Made by a program: the position numbers and the translations under genes. A model generated the notes under the pieces. That model was given only the letters and a program-made list of their open reading frames with translations, was not told the origin of the DNA and did no database searches. Source: Chondrus crispus (Eukaryota; Rhodophyta; Florideophyceae; Gigartinales; Gigartinaceae). Taken from it: a DNA stretch of 64,000 nt. Of the stretch, positions 27,104-38,332 are shown one piece after another (position 1 is the first letter of the stretch; each line of letters opens with the position of its first letter). The stretch is from contig NW_005178809.1 of the NCBI RefSeq assembly GCF_000350225.1, forward strand, positions 743,429-807,428. The letters run 5' to 3'.

Positions 27104-29590
27104 ATGAACCGACCGGATCAAGGGGCAGACTCCGCCTCTGGGCGTCTGAGCACCCGCAGTGGCAGTGGCGCACCGCGCCCCCGGGTGGAGAACCCGGAAG
27201 CCCTGCTGCGACCGCCACCGCGACCGGGCCGCACGCGAGCGTCCGCATCGGATGTTACGCCGGCCGGGTCGGCAGGCACTGAGAATCGCTTCCAATGGAT
27301 GGTCGACGCGATTCAGCCGCGCATCCAGGCCTGGGTCGAGGAGTTCCTCGCTATGGAACTCCCCCAGGTAGCGCGCGTATGCCTCGACCGAACGGTGCCC
27401 GCGCTCGTGGACGCGCACGTACGCAGCGCGATACCACCGCTTTTGGACGAACTTCTACCCGCTCAAGTCCAATGCGAGGTGGTGACCGCGCTCACCACTG
27501 TGGATGAAGAATCCCCGTCCGATACGGCTCTAAAGGGAGCGATCAGCTCCGCCGTGGCCAATCGTCTGGCCACGACCTTCGCCGGAGCAGGAGTCGACGC
27601 ACGCGAACAGCGCGACTCAACCGCTCCGGATCCTACGCTAACGCACGCTGAACCGATCGGCGCCGCACCCGGGATCGGTACAATGGCCCCTCACCCGGAG
27701 GGTAAGACCATTTACCTCCCACCAATTTATGGTGCTACAGGAGGGCCCACAGAAAATGGCCCTCCCGTACTCGCCGATACGGCTGGCCCCCGCGGGACAG
27801 AAAACCGCCTGGGGCGCTTCGCGACAGGAAAGCGACAGCCGTATCGGTCGAGCAGAAGAAGCGCACCCGGCGCTCAAGGTTACACTTCGGAGGGTACAGA
27901 AAACCCCTCCGAGGAAGAAGACACAAGACTTCGCCACAGGGCGACGCGCAAGAACCGCGACGGACGCTACGCGCGATACCGCGATGCCGGAGGGGTCGGT
28001 TACCTCTCCGATGATAACCGCGACGGACGCTACACGCGATACCGCGATGCCGGAGGAGGTGGATACCCCTCCGATGACGAGGACACCGAGTCGGACGGAT
28101 CGCGCAGAAGCGACCGCAGAGGCCGCAATGCGCGCGACCGACGTCGGTTCCGGCGAGAAGACTCCGATCCGGAGGGCTACAGTAGCCCCGGCGGAGAAGG
28201 AGACCGCCATCGCAGGGGCAGAGACCGCCGGTCTGCCCCGAGGCGGGATCCGAAACGGTTGCCGGTGATCAGGCCGCTGAACGACCTGTTCACCAAGGCC
28301 GTCGACTACCGCACGTATAGGCTGGAAAATCGCAGTGCGCGCTACGACGCGAGTACCGCGCGGCGAGTTAACCGATATCGGAAGAAGTTGGACGTCCAGC
28401 TGAAAACCCACACATTCGGTGGTCAAGATCCAATCGCGGTGCTAGGATTCCTCGCGCGCTTCAAGATGGCCTGCGACCACAATGGGGTCAGCGAAGGCGC
28501 GGCCGTATGGTGTTTCCAGTTCTATTTGACTGGGCAGGCTCACGCCTTGCTCCAGTCCAGGCTACACGGGAACACCATGGCGGTCGATGCGGAGCAGCGC
28601 GATATGCTCGAAACCTACGCGGAAGTTATTAACTTTTTATTGCGCACGTACGCGACCGACGAAGTTATTTCCGAAGCGGTCGGTGATGTCACCTCCTCCC
28701 GTCAGAGCTCTAATATGACGGAGGAGGTGTACAGTAACCAGTTGTGGGACAAGGCGTTGCGCTGCGGAACCGTATTTTCGGACAGGAGCCTGAACTCCCT
28801 TTTTGTTGAGGGACTTCTGCCAGCGACGTGCGCGCAGGTGCGGAATTATCTCGCGACGCATCCGGGCGTGGACTACCAAGCGGTGGCACGCTACGCGCAA
28901 GCAATAGGCGAGACGCACCGCTCGGCTCGAAGACAGGCGACCTCCTTCGCGTCGCCTCAAGCACCGTCCGACTCGGTGAGAAGATTCACGCACAACGCGC
29001 GGACAAGGCCCGTGCTGTCGGTCGAGTCCCTGCCTGAACTCCCGACAGCACGCGGAACCGAAACGGAGGAGATACTGTCGGTGACGGACCAGTCGGCGAC
29101 GCCGAGCTCGCTTAGCTCGCCGCCGACTAGCTACCATCCGTCACCTGCCTCGTCCCCGGCGGGCGCGCCGATGGCGCCCGCCCAACACGGTAACGCGCGC
29201 GCACATCCGTACGGAAGTCCAGTACAGAACTAGCGGGTCCGGTTCTTCAACCAAGGATTACCTGGACCCCCGCCGTGTCGGTTCTGTCTGGACCTGACCC
29301 ACCGACAGGAGCAATGTCCTGTGGTGGCGGACAGCGCGCTGCGTTCGAAGCTTTTGCAGGCCCGCGAGGCCAATTATCAAAAGCTTCGGATCCGCCAAGG
29401 TCTCCGCCCGGGTTCGCCGTTCGAGCGCCAACCGCCGACCGCGTGGCGAAATTCGCGTGCGCAGGCTCCCACGGGCATCAACGTGGTCGAGCCGCGCGAG
29501 GCCGTCCAATCAGAAGAACCCGCGCTACCGCTGACGGACGAGGGGCCCGAGGACCTTGGGTTGACGGGGGAAGCCGGGGAGGACGCGTAG
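27104..29590 (+). pseudogene. Gypsy-1 Gag, truncated before its zinc knuckle
   Basis: ATG 27104 opens 709 codons, to TAG at 29231-29233, where Gypsy-2 has a glutamine (PVQN followed by QRVRFF). The same frame continues after the stop through the CCHC knuckle CRFCLDLTHRQEQC to TAG 29588-29590, so a single substitution removes the last 119 residues. The N-terminal half is acidic and Pro-rich. A 19-residue tandem repeat (NRDGRYARYRDAGG ... SDD) lies near 27952-28080, then an Arg/Asp-rich tract. The capsid-like part starts near PVIRPLNDLF and includes DPIAVLGFLARFKMACD and VWCFQFYLTGQAHALL. Gag would package RNA; without the knuckle that should fail unless helped in trans. Confidence 0.9.
29566..29570 (+). 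promoter_or_regulatory. Candidate -1 frameshift site in gag-pol overlap
   Basis: Just before the gag stop, the codons ACG GGG GAA contain a run of five G. Slippage of the GGG tRNA by -1 would pass from the gag frame to the pol frame. The same run occurs in Gypsy-2 (45148-45152, C on plus). It is not a canonical XXXYYYZ heptamer. Confidence 0.35.
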
Positions 29591-32500
29591 AGGCGTCGAC
29601 GATCCTCCCCGTGCCAAGCCTCAATAAACAAGGCACCCCGTCGACCGCTTCGGTACGCGCGCCATCGCAGAGCCGAACGGACGAGGCGGCAATTTGCTTC
29701 TTCAAGAAGCAAAATTATAAGGTCACCGCAACGGTCGGACAACGACGCGCGATGATGCGCGCCATCACGCCGGTTCTAGATTCGGGCGCCGGCCCGAATC
29801 TAATCCACCTACGCTGTGTGGCAGAACCGTGGCGCGCTGCCATCCAGTCCGCGCGGAGCCCGCCGCTCATCGACGCTTCGAATAGGTCGATGAAGGCCGT
29901 CGGCGAGCTCAAACTGTACGTCCGGATTGGTGAGTTCGTCGCGCGCGTCCCGTTCTTGGTCGTCACCAACCTCGCCGTGGACTGTATCCTCGGAACCACG
30001 TTCCTGGATCGCCATGTGAAGGCGATCCTGCCACCGCAGAGGAAGGTGCTGTTCCATCATGCGCCGTCCGTAGCGCTGACGGGAGTCACACCCTCGAGGC
30101 ACGACCGCAAGATGGCCTCGAGGGGACCGTTGCAGCAGCTCCCGCACGAGGAAAATTCGGCCGACCGGAAGCGCGCGCAGTTCCCGACGAACGTACCGTC
30201 ACGGAAAATTCGCGTGGTCAAGGGGGTCACGATACCCCCGATGACCCAAGCGATGGTACGCGTCGCAACACCGGTTGGGGGGCTTTGCTTCCTGCAAAAC
30301 CACCCCAAAACGGCGCATAAGAATTTATGCCTGATGGCCCAGGGGGTCATGGACCTCTTCCCGGGCGAGCCGTTTACGGTGCTTGTTAGCAACTTCGGAA
30401 GCCGCGCGACCCACGTCCCCAAGCATACCGTTGTTGGTCTCGCGTTGCCATCCCCCACACACATCCTGACACTTGGCGTGCCAGTCCCCGGAGAGGCCGA
30501 CGCTAAGGAAGGGGGAGGGAACAAAAATAATTCCTCGACCGCTACGGAGGAACAAGCGCGAGGCGAACAACCAGTTACGGACGAGAGCAGAAGACAATCC
30601 TCCACCACTACGGAAGGATACGCGCGTCGCAAAGAATCCGCTACGGACGAAGGCAGGATGAATTCCTCACCCGCGGGGGAATGTGCGCGACGAGAAGGAC
30701 CCGTTACGGACGATGGCAGAATTAAATCCACCACCGCCACGGGAGGAGGCGCGCGACGCGAAGAACCGGAAACGGACGACGCCCACAGTGGCAATCCCGC
30801 TAACGCGGATGAGCGGACCGATACGGACGCGGAGAAGACCCGCTCGTGGGAAGAAGACGTCCATATTGGTGCAGAAGACAGTACCGTCCGGTCGGAAATT
30901 ATGGACATGCTGTCCGAGTTCAAGGACATGTGGTCCGGCCACTTGGGTAAGATCGATGCTACGAAGCATCGCATCGTGCTGAAGCCCGGTGCGAAGCCGA
31001 TCTACCAAGCACCCTACCGAGCCGGACCCATCGCGCGCGAGAAGGAGAAGAAGGAAATCGACCGCATGCTGCGCGCGGGAGTCATCGAACCGACATCGGC
31101 CGAGTGGGCGAGCCCCGTGGTCTTCGTCCCTAAAAATGACGGGACCATGCGGTTCTGCGTGGACTACCGCAAGCTAAACGCCGTTACGGTTCGCGACTCC
31201 TACCCACTACCGCGCATGGACGAATGCATCGACTCGCTCGACGATGCCACCGTCTTTACCACGCTAGATTGTAATAGCGGGTATTGGCAGGTGGAGATCG
31301 CCGAGGAGGACCGCGATAAAACAACGTTCGCGTCGCATTCGGGACTCTACCGCTTTCTACGCATGCCGTTCGGTCTCAAAAACGCGCCCGCGACATTTCA
31401 ACGAGCGGTTGACATCATCCTGTCCCGCGTGAAATGGGAGACCGCGTTGGTCTACCTTGATGACGTCATTGTCTACTCGCGAACCGTTACGGAACATATG
31501 GCACACGTGCGCGAGGTACTACGCTTGCTACAAGACGCCGGCGTATCGCTAAAACTATCGAAGTGCGCGTTTTTCGATACGTCGGTTACCTACCTGGGTC
31601 ATGTTATCCGACCGGGACGGCTGGAGGTCGAGCGTCGCAACGTTGTCGCGATCGAGCGGGCGCGCGCGCCAATTAACCAAACGGAGCTACGGTCCTTTCT
31701 CGGTATGTGTAATGTTTACAGGAGATTCGTCAAGGGCTTCGCGAAGATCACCGCACCGCTTAATCGGAAGACCGGCAAAAATCAGCCCTTCGAGTTCGGG
31801 GTCCTATCCGATGCGGAATACGAAACATTTGAGGCGCTGAAGAAGCGCCTCGTGTCACCGCCAATCCTCGCGTTGCCCCGTTACGGTCAGAAGTACACGC
31901 TGGACACCGACGCGTGCGGACACCAAGTAGGCTGCGCCTTTTTACAGGAGCAGCCCGACGGGTGTCGCCAACCGATCGGATACTGGAGCCGCGCGCTAAC
32001 AGACGCGGAACGCAACTATACGACCACCGAGAAGGAATGCTTGGCCGTAGTGTGGAGCATTCTCACGCTACGGCCGTACCTGTACGGAAGCACGTTTAAT
32101 CTCCGCACAGATCATGAGGCCCTGCCCTGGGTCCTCAATCTAGCGGACAGTTCCGGGCGGCTCGCACGCTGGCGCCTACGCTTGGCGGAGTACGACTACG
32201 ACGTACAGTACCGCCCGGGCGTCAAGCACCAACTCGCGGACGGTGTCTCGCGCCTACGAACCGACGGCGGAGACACCGCTCCGGTCGATGACGAGGTCCC
32301 GTGCTTCGTTGTCCAGTCGCAGGAAGGCAGCGAGCCCCTCCTGGACAAGGTGCACTGGGACCCGACACAAGACCGTCCGGACGGATTTCACGCGCTCGCG
32401 GTAACTCCCGAGGAACGCGACGTGGCGTCCATCTCGGTTGAGGATTTCCTACGCGAGCAGGCGGACGACGCGTTCTGTCGCGTCGCTGCCGAAACGGTCG

Positions 32501-33954
32501 GAGAGCCTAATTCTAAGTTTGACGTCGACCGCTACGGTTTCCTTGTAAGGAAGTCCCCGCTCGATGGGACCCTACAACGCGTGGTACCGAATCGGTTACG
32601 CCCCCGGGTACTGTACCTGGCACACCATCCGAGGTTAGCCGGTCATCCGGGGGGAACGCCCATGTACTACACCCTGCGAAGGGAGTACTACTGGCCACAC
32701 ATGGCCAACGATGCGTTTGCGACCGTACGGAACTGCGCGTCGTGCGCTGCTACCCGCGGGACGCCTGTCAAGAACCAGAAGGATCTCAAGCTGTTCCCCG
32801 CGGCGGGCCTCATGGAGTTTGTCGCGATGGACCTCCTGGGCCCGCTGCCCAAGACCGCGCACGGGAACCAACACGTGCTGGTTATTACCGATCGGTTTTC
32901 CAAGCTTACGCGCAGCATACCGCTACGGACTACCACCGCTTCGGTCGTCGCTAATGCGTTCCTAGACAACTGGGTCTACGTCCACGGAGCGCCGCGCTAC
33001 GTGCTCACCGATAACTGTCCGCAGTTCGCTGCTAAATTCTTCGATGCGGTATGCGCCCTTCTGGAGGTGAGGCATTATCTCACGACGGCCTACCACCCCC
33101 AGACGAATGGGCAAACCGAACGGTTCAATCGCACGCTGGTGCAACGTCTCCGACATTACGTGGAGGAGCACCAGCGCGATTGGGACAACTACGTGCAGCC
33201 GCTGACCTTCGCGTACAATACGCAGGTCCACCGGTCGACGGAGGCAACTCCGTTCGACCTGGTGTTGACGCGGCCACCGTCTGGATTGATCCTTCCCGGA
33301 ACTGTACCGCAGGGCGCGGGGACCCATCTAGAGGACCCGCTTACCCCGGTACAGTACAAGAGGGCCACGCTGCGCAAGCTCCGCGACGCTCTCGACCGCG
33401 CACGGACGAAACTTACCGCTTCGCAAAAGCGGTACAAGGACAATTTCGACAAGAAGGTCCGCTTTCGGCCGGTCGTCAAGGCGGGCGACTTCGTGTACGT
33501 GGACCGCCCGCCACGTCCGTTGACAAGCGTCGAGCGCCGCGCGCGTGCGCGAAGTCCGACCGATACGGACGACCTCTCTGTCAAGCTTCTACCCAAGACA
33601 GAGGGTCCATTTCCCGTGCGCTCCGTTACGGACACCACGGTCCTGATCGAACAGGACGGCGTGGAGAATCGCGTGAGCATCGACCGCGTGACGAAGATGC
33701 CACGCGGGCCGGGGGATATCGTCACCCCCGCAGCGTCGACCGAATCGGAAGTCCCCGCAGCCGCCCCGAGCGCGGAGTACGTCGTTGACCGCATCGTCGG
33801 ACACCGTACCGCGCGGGGCGGGATACAGTACAAGGTCCGCTGGTATGGATATACCGCGTCGGACGACACCTACGAGCCCGCCGATGGGCTCCCGCAACCG
33901 TTTATCGATCGGTATTGGCGCACGCGCCAACGCGGAGAACCTACGCAGGGATAA
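29567..33954 (+). CDS. Gypsy-1 Pol with C-terminal chromodomain
   Basis: About 1460 codons in the -1 frame relative to Gag. The frame is open from before 29275, but upstream it only overlaps gag. Protease: PVLDSGAGPN (29770s). A linker of four degenerate 22-residue repeats spans about 30524-30790. RT: SYPLPRMDE and active site YLDDVIVYS (about 31453). RNase H: TLDTDACGHQVG. Integrase: H/H...C/C finger (LAHHPRLAGHPG ... CASC); acidic residues in AMDLLGP, LTDNCPQF and NGQTERFNR. Chromodomain: EYVVDRIVGH, YKVRWYGY and DDTYEP at the end. Changes at conserved sites compared with Gypsy-2 (DNGPQF to DNCPQF; PKKDGT to PKNDGT) suggest decay. Chromodomains direct integration to particular chromatin in known chromoviruses. 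Confidence 0.93.
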
Positions 33955-34312
33955 CGCGACGCTTCGCGGCTTCACACCGAACCGCTCGGACGCTCGTGTT
34001 CGCACGCGCACCGCTACAGGATCAAACCGACAAGGGGGCGACGTCCATCGATGGTTTCCGGCCCAAAGCCGTCCGATTTGCGGTTTTCCAGTGTCGGTGC
34101 CATCGGCTCCGTCTCGCCCGCGCGCGTGCAATACCGTTCGCGGAACCGGGCTACGATTTTTATTTACCTTAGGAGGGGGGGAAGCGTAGCCCGAAGTACG
34201 ATTTAATTGCGCAAGTTGGCGAGGAAGAAGAGCACCGATAATCGGTTTCGTTTAATCCGGGCAATGCCCCTACTGTACTACGTAAGGGAGGAGACGCTCG
34301 GCAAGCCGGTGT

Positions 34313-36793
34313 CTAGAAGTGGCGCAAGCGCTTCGCCGAGGGCGCCGGTTCGACGTCGTCGGGCGCGGGGCGCGAGGCCCCGACTGTCGATGAAGACATC
34401 GGGGGCGCCGCCAGGCGTTGGCTCACCACCGCAAGGACGTCCTGTACGGAGCGCAACTTTGCCTGATGCTCGGCACGCTCGCGCGTCGCCGCGGCAGAGG
34501 ATTCCTGTAACACCGCGACGGTCTTCTCGAGCTGCCGAACCCGGAGCATCCAATCGCGCGCCTGCAGTAGCGCCGCCTCGACCGAGGAGGGGGCGTCCGC
34601 CCCCTCAAAGGAGCAAGCGTACTGCAGTGCCGCGAGCGCGGCCTCCTCCCGGAGGCGCTCCGGGGGAACTCGACCGAGCGGTTGACATGTGGGAGGTTTC
34701 GGCATCGTTGCTGGTCGCGATACGGTTTCGGCCCCGGTCACCGCGCTTATATGCTGAGTGACCGGGGGTGGGTCCGAAAATCCCGCCTCACCGACCGGAC
34801 GCCTTAAGTCGCGCAGCTCCTGAGCGACCCCCTTTGGCGAGTCGCTCTGGATGGAGCCCACACGAGTGGACCCTCCGGGAGCGGGTAGCGCGGGCGTAGC
34901 GACAGGCGCCACCGTATCGGCAGCGATCGCGAGCGAGGACCCACCACCGTCATCGGCCGGTGCCTCGTAAACGCCTTCCGCTTCAACGGTTCCGTATGCC
35001 GCGTCGTCGCCGACCGCGCCCGCTTCGTCGCTGACCCAAGGCGGCATGTCTAACGCGCAGCCGCGGGCCCAGCTGAACCATACGAAGCCCGGCCGGCCGG
35101 TCCAGTCCAGACTTGCCGTGAAGGTCAGTAGCTGTTCCGAGCGCGCCGCGTCGTACGCGGTACCGTCGAGGATTTCCTTGACGCCGACCGAACGGATGAG
35201 GGCAATCAGCCCCACCGAGAGGCGGAAGAGCACGCCGCGCTCACCGAGCGGCTCGTCTCGCCTCGCAGCCAACCGGGGGTCGGGGTACCTCGTGAAGAAC
35301 GGCAACCCCTCGCGGGCAGCCCGAAGGAAGCACAACAACGCGAGCACCGCCCATTCGGACAAGACGATCGCGCCCACAAGCGTGCGCGTACGTTCCGTTT
35401 CGGCTGACTCCGCTCGACCGCGTGGCAACCAATGCGCCGCGACGTAGGCCATCGCACTCGACGTCGGCACGCAAAGGTGCTCCGGTGCCTCGAGGTCCTG
35501 CCAGTCCGGAGGGAGCGAAGGATACAGGCCTCGCCGCGCTGCGCTGGGCACCGAGAAAAACTCTGTGTTGTGCCACATGTGGAAGAAGTCATCTGCACGG
35601 CGCCAGCGCAGCCGACTCTCCCGCGCAGCGTCCTCGCTCCACCGGCCGCGGTCCGCGATGCTGTACCAGTTGTCGAAAGGGCGCGGGAAGGCCACCAAGT
35701 GGATGTCCGGCACGACGCCATCGTAGCGCCTGTACCGACCGAATAGGTTGAGGAGCGTGACGTGGTACCGCTCCTCGCCACCGCACCGGACGTAGAGCAA
35801 GTCGCTGCCACCCGCGGCGGGTGTACGGCACGGCACGTGTCGCCATCGGGCCTGCCAAGCGCCCGCCCGATTCTGCTGCGCCACGCTACCCCGCCCGGAC
35901 GGAGTCACGATGGCATGATTCGCAGGGACTGCCTGGAATCGCGCCGAGTCCAAGAGGCGGCGCCGCACGTATTCGTCGACCGTCATCGGGGGCTTGCGAC
36001 CGGAAGCGCGTCGCCGGGCTCGCCGCCGCCGGTGGTCCATCGAGGACCCGGGCAGCAGCGACCGGACGGACTTGACGCCACTTCTCAGCCAATTCGGCGC
36101 GCTGGGGGTCGTGAAGGCCCGCCCGAGCGATAGCGCCGACCCCCGCTCGGCCCGCGGCGAGAGCAGGACAGCCGGCGGTGCCAGCGTCTCGCGCACAGTA
36201 CCGAAATCGGCTCTTGGCGACGCCGTGCCCGCGGCAGGCAGCGGCGACATGGGAGGCGGGGGTAGTACCGCGGGGTACGCCGGACCCGCCTCAACCGTCC
36301 TTGGAGCCACACCCTCGGAGGGCAGCGGCGAGGGCCAGGTCGGTCGTTCTTCTATCGGTGGCGCAGCGACCGGATCGGACGCATCAGCTCGCGAGCGCGT
36401 CGCGGGCTCGGCCAAATTGGTGGTCGACTCTGTTCCGCCGCGGCGAGCGCGCTGCGGCTGAAACGCGGGAGTCGACCCGGGTAACGCCGGAGCCCTCCTG
36501 GGGCTCGACGGCGCACCGATCGGAAGCGCGTCCACGGGGGTGTTGCTGTGGTCCATGGTCGGTCGTGGGAAGAGTTGGGATAAAGGAATGTCGTCGTCTG
36601 GGGAAGGATTGGAGGATTGTTGGTGAAGTGTGGGGGAGTGCTGTGTTGGAGTTGGTGGTCCTGGGAGGTTCGCGTGGGAGGAGACAGAAGCCGCGCTATC
36701 CGAATCGGACGATATACCCGACTTATATACCGTCAGGTCGGTGAAGAGCCACGAGGCGTGCTCGTCCGCGCGAAGAGGCTTCCGTCCGGTCAT
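34313..36793 (-). CDS. Antisense accessory ORF of Gypsy-1 (unknown protein, 826 aa)
   Basis: Runs opposite to gag-pol between pol and the 3' LTR. I chose ATG 36793 because the homologous Gypsy-2 ORF starts at the same point (MTGRKPLRAD / MRGQKPLRAD) and both lie 91 nt from the LTR; the frame is open further, into the LTR. The N-terminal third is low-complexity with a DDDIPLSQLF motif. A basic stretch MDHRRRRARRRASGRKPP looks like a nuclear-localisation signal. A conserved core follows (NLFGRYRRYDG, AFPRPFDNWYS, DDFFHMWHNTEFFSVPSAAR, LCVPTSS). The C-terminus has a likely coiled coil (LLQARDWMLRVRQLEKTVAV ...) and ends KRLRHF. I recognise no family. Antisense ORFs are known in some plant gypsy elements (such as Grande and RIRE2), usually without known function. 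Confidence 0.8.
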   Translation of the reverse strand: MTGRKPLRADEHASWLFTDLTVYKSGISSDSDSAASVSSHANLPGPPTPTQHSPTLHQQSSNPSPDDDIPLSQLFPRPTMDHSNTPVDALPIGAPSSPRRAPALPGSTPAFQPQRARRGGTESTTNLAEPATRSRADASDPVAAPPIEERPTWPSPLPSEGVAPRTVEAGPAYPAVLPPPPMSPLPAAGTASPRADFGTVRETLAPPAVLLSPRAERGSALSLGRAFTTPSAPNWLRSGVKSVRSLLPGSSMDHRRRRARRRASGRKPPMTVDEYVRRRLLDSARFQAVPANHAIVTPSGRGSVAQQNRAGAWQARWRHVPCRTPAAGGSDLLYVRCGGEERYHVTLLNLFGRYRRYDGVVPDIHLVAFPRPFDNWYSIADRGRWSEDAARESRLRWRRADDFFHMWHNTEFFSVPSAARRGLYPSLPPDWQDLEAPEHLCVPTSSAMAYVAAHWLPRGRAESAETERTRTLVGAIVLSEWAVLALLCFLRAAREGLPFFTRYPDPRLAARRDEPLGERGVLFRLSVGLIALIRSVGVKEILDGTAYDAARSEQLLTFTASLDWTGRPGFVWFSWARGCALDMPPWVSDEAGAVGDDAAYGTVEAEGVYEAPADDGGGSSLAIAADTVAPVATPALPAPGGSTRVGSIQSDSPKGVAQELRDLRRPVGEAGFSDPPPVTQHISAVTGAETVSRPATMPKPPTCQPLGRVPPERLREEAALAALQYACSFEGADAPSSVEAALLQARDWMLRVRQLEKTVAVLQESSAAATRERAEHQAKLRSVQDVLAVVSQRLAAPPMSSSTVGASRPAPDDVEPAPSAKRLRHF

Positions 36794-36871
36794 CGCACGC
36801 ACAGGTTGTGGAAGAGATCGAGGGGACCGCTGGGAAGGAAATGTGGTCGCCACGAGGATGTGGCGACAGAT

Positions 36872-36884
36872 CAGGAAGGGGGTC
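36872..36884 (+). promoter_or_regulatory. Gypsy-1 polypurine tract
   Basis: CAGGAAGGGGGTC abuts the 3' LTR, the position of the plus-strand primer. Confidence 0.8.
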
Positions 36885-37491
36885 TGTGGTACAACGACCG
36901 ATCCGCGGTCGGTGTACAGTAGGAGCGGCCGCGCGCAGCGGGCACGGGGCACCGTGGCCCACGTGTAATACGCGCGATTACCGAACGGGTGCAGCAAGTG
37001 ACAGGTGTACGCTTGGGTGCACGTGTAGTGTAAGGAACCGTGTGGGGATAATGCGCGCCCAGTGTAATGCAAGCGCGTAGTGTGAGGATCCGTGCGGTAG
37101 TGTAATGACGGCGCTAGATTTTCAATCGCGTACAGTACCTGGTCCACAGTAAGTGACAGGTACTGTATTGGACAGGTGTCCCGGGCGTCCCTCTGAGGGG
37201 TTAAGACGTGGACACCGTCCTCGCAGTAAACACGGGGGGAGACTTGCCCCCCTCCCTTTCGCGCCTACGTACTGCCGTTTCGGTATTCTCTCGCGCGTTG
37301 GCTTCTAACCCGTTACCGGTCGTCTCCGATCTAGCACCTCGGGACGACTGCGCGTAACCGGCCAGTGTGCCACTCCCTTTTCGCAAGTCCGGCCGTTCGG
37401 CAACCGCGCGCCGCGCGTCTCGCGTCGCGAGCTCCCTCTGCTCATCCTCCGAGCCTCTCGCCCGCTAGGGTTTGAGGAGAGTTGTACCACA
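36885..37491 (+). repeat. Gypsy-1 3' LTR (607 bp)
   Basis: Same length as the 5' LTR with about twelve substitutions by eye; ends GTTGTACCACA, a perfect inverse of its start TGTGGTACAAC. Read in reverse it would supply any promoter for the antisense ORF. Confidence 0.97.
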
Positions 37492-37535
37492 ATTCTCACC
37501 CCTCCCCCTACGTCTCCTTTCCGACGTACTAGGAG

Positions 37536-38332
37536 ATGTCTCAGGTTGGCCCTTCCGCCACCGATGGTCCGCCCGCCGCCGACAATCGTCAAGAGACCGC
37601 TCCGGTCATTCTGACGAAAGCCAAGGCCTTTCAGATATACTTCCAGCTTCAGAAGATGGCGAAGTGCGTCCTAGATGAGGATGAATTTCATCGTCAGTAC
37701 CTCGGGGTCGCCCGGAATGTGCTCGAACTATTCACGGTTCCACAGAGCTCTGGAATCACCGCTGCCGTTATGCCTGACCCTTTGGAGGTCTGCAAAGCCA
37801 TGTCTGATATGCTTCCTAGCCCCTCTTCCGTCTTCACGGCCGACGACTTCAACCACCCGGTCTTCCCACTTAAGGTTTTGTACAGCATTGCCGAGCTATT
37901 TGGGTTTGATGGAATTCCCGACGACTTCTTGGCCCAAGTGTTCATCAGAGATCACGAACGCGCCCACAAGAGCATCATGATCCAAGCCTGGTTTGCCTTT
38001 GTCCTCGGTTTAGACCCCAGCTCCACCCGCTCTGTCATAAACAGATTCCAGCAGGCGCGTTCCCTTCCTTCTCGACGGGCTCTCAATACCGACATAATAG
38101 CAACTGCGCCCACGACCGAAGATCCTATTAGGGCGCCAAGAACCTTACCCCCCCGTACGCCCTCAGCAATCTCACGGCCCCCCGTGGCCCTAGAAGCGGA
38201 GCGGTTGACTTTGACAACCGCTTCAATCATGGCAATGAACGTGCCACCAGTCATAACCTGGCGCCCAACGCGGCTTCAGAGGACATGCCCCAGGGCGGAC
38301 CCGTTAGATTTGACCAGCGTCCGCAGAACGGC
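37536..38332 (+). pseudogene. Copia-A gag, 5' segment
   Basis: ATG 37536 follows the Copia-A leader (CTAGGAGATG). The frame reads MSQVGPSATDG, FQIYFQLQKMAKCVLDEDEF and AWFAFVLGLDPSSTRSVI. Near 38110-38130 the coding frame changes by one position: from there the frame that reads GAVDFDNRFNHGNE and PVRFDQRPQNG joins smoothly to 48418 (QGNSPTAHEPNMD) once Gypsy-2 and one ACGGC are removed. This is good evidence for a split gag and one indel. I do not recognise the N-terminal part from other gags. Confidence 0.8.

Larger units (their letters stand above)
26368..37491 (+). mobile_element. Gypsy-1: chromovirus with antisense ORF
   Basis: An 11,124-bp Ty3/Gypsy element with 607-bp LTRs (TGTGGTACAAC ... 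ACCACA) and an exact target duplication ATTCT at 26363-26367 and 37492-37496. Order: 5' LTR, PBS, gag, pol (protease, RT, RNase H, integrase, chromodomain), a 2.9-kb region carrying a minus-strand ORF, PPT, 3' LTR. The LTRs differ at about a dozen positions. It lies in the leader of Copia-A. A stop in gag and changes at conserved pol residues make autonomy doubtful. Confidence 0.97.

Noticed and set aside
30057..30974. 305-codon antisense frame inside Gypsy-1 pol, also present in Gypsy-2 at 43744-44661
   Set aside because: The two elements are almost identical in this block, so the frame is preserved without selection of its own; it overlaps the conserved protease and linker coding.
35206..35811. 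201-codon minus frame and several plus frames inside the Gypsy-1 antisense ORF region
   Set aside because: They overlap the longer frame that has a homologue in Gypsy-2; none of them has a counterpart start and stop there.
38110..38140. Programmed frameshift in Copia-A gag
   Set aside because: The element has many other stops and frame changes, so a plain indel is the simpler reading.
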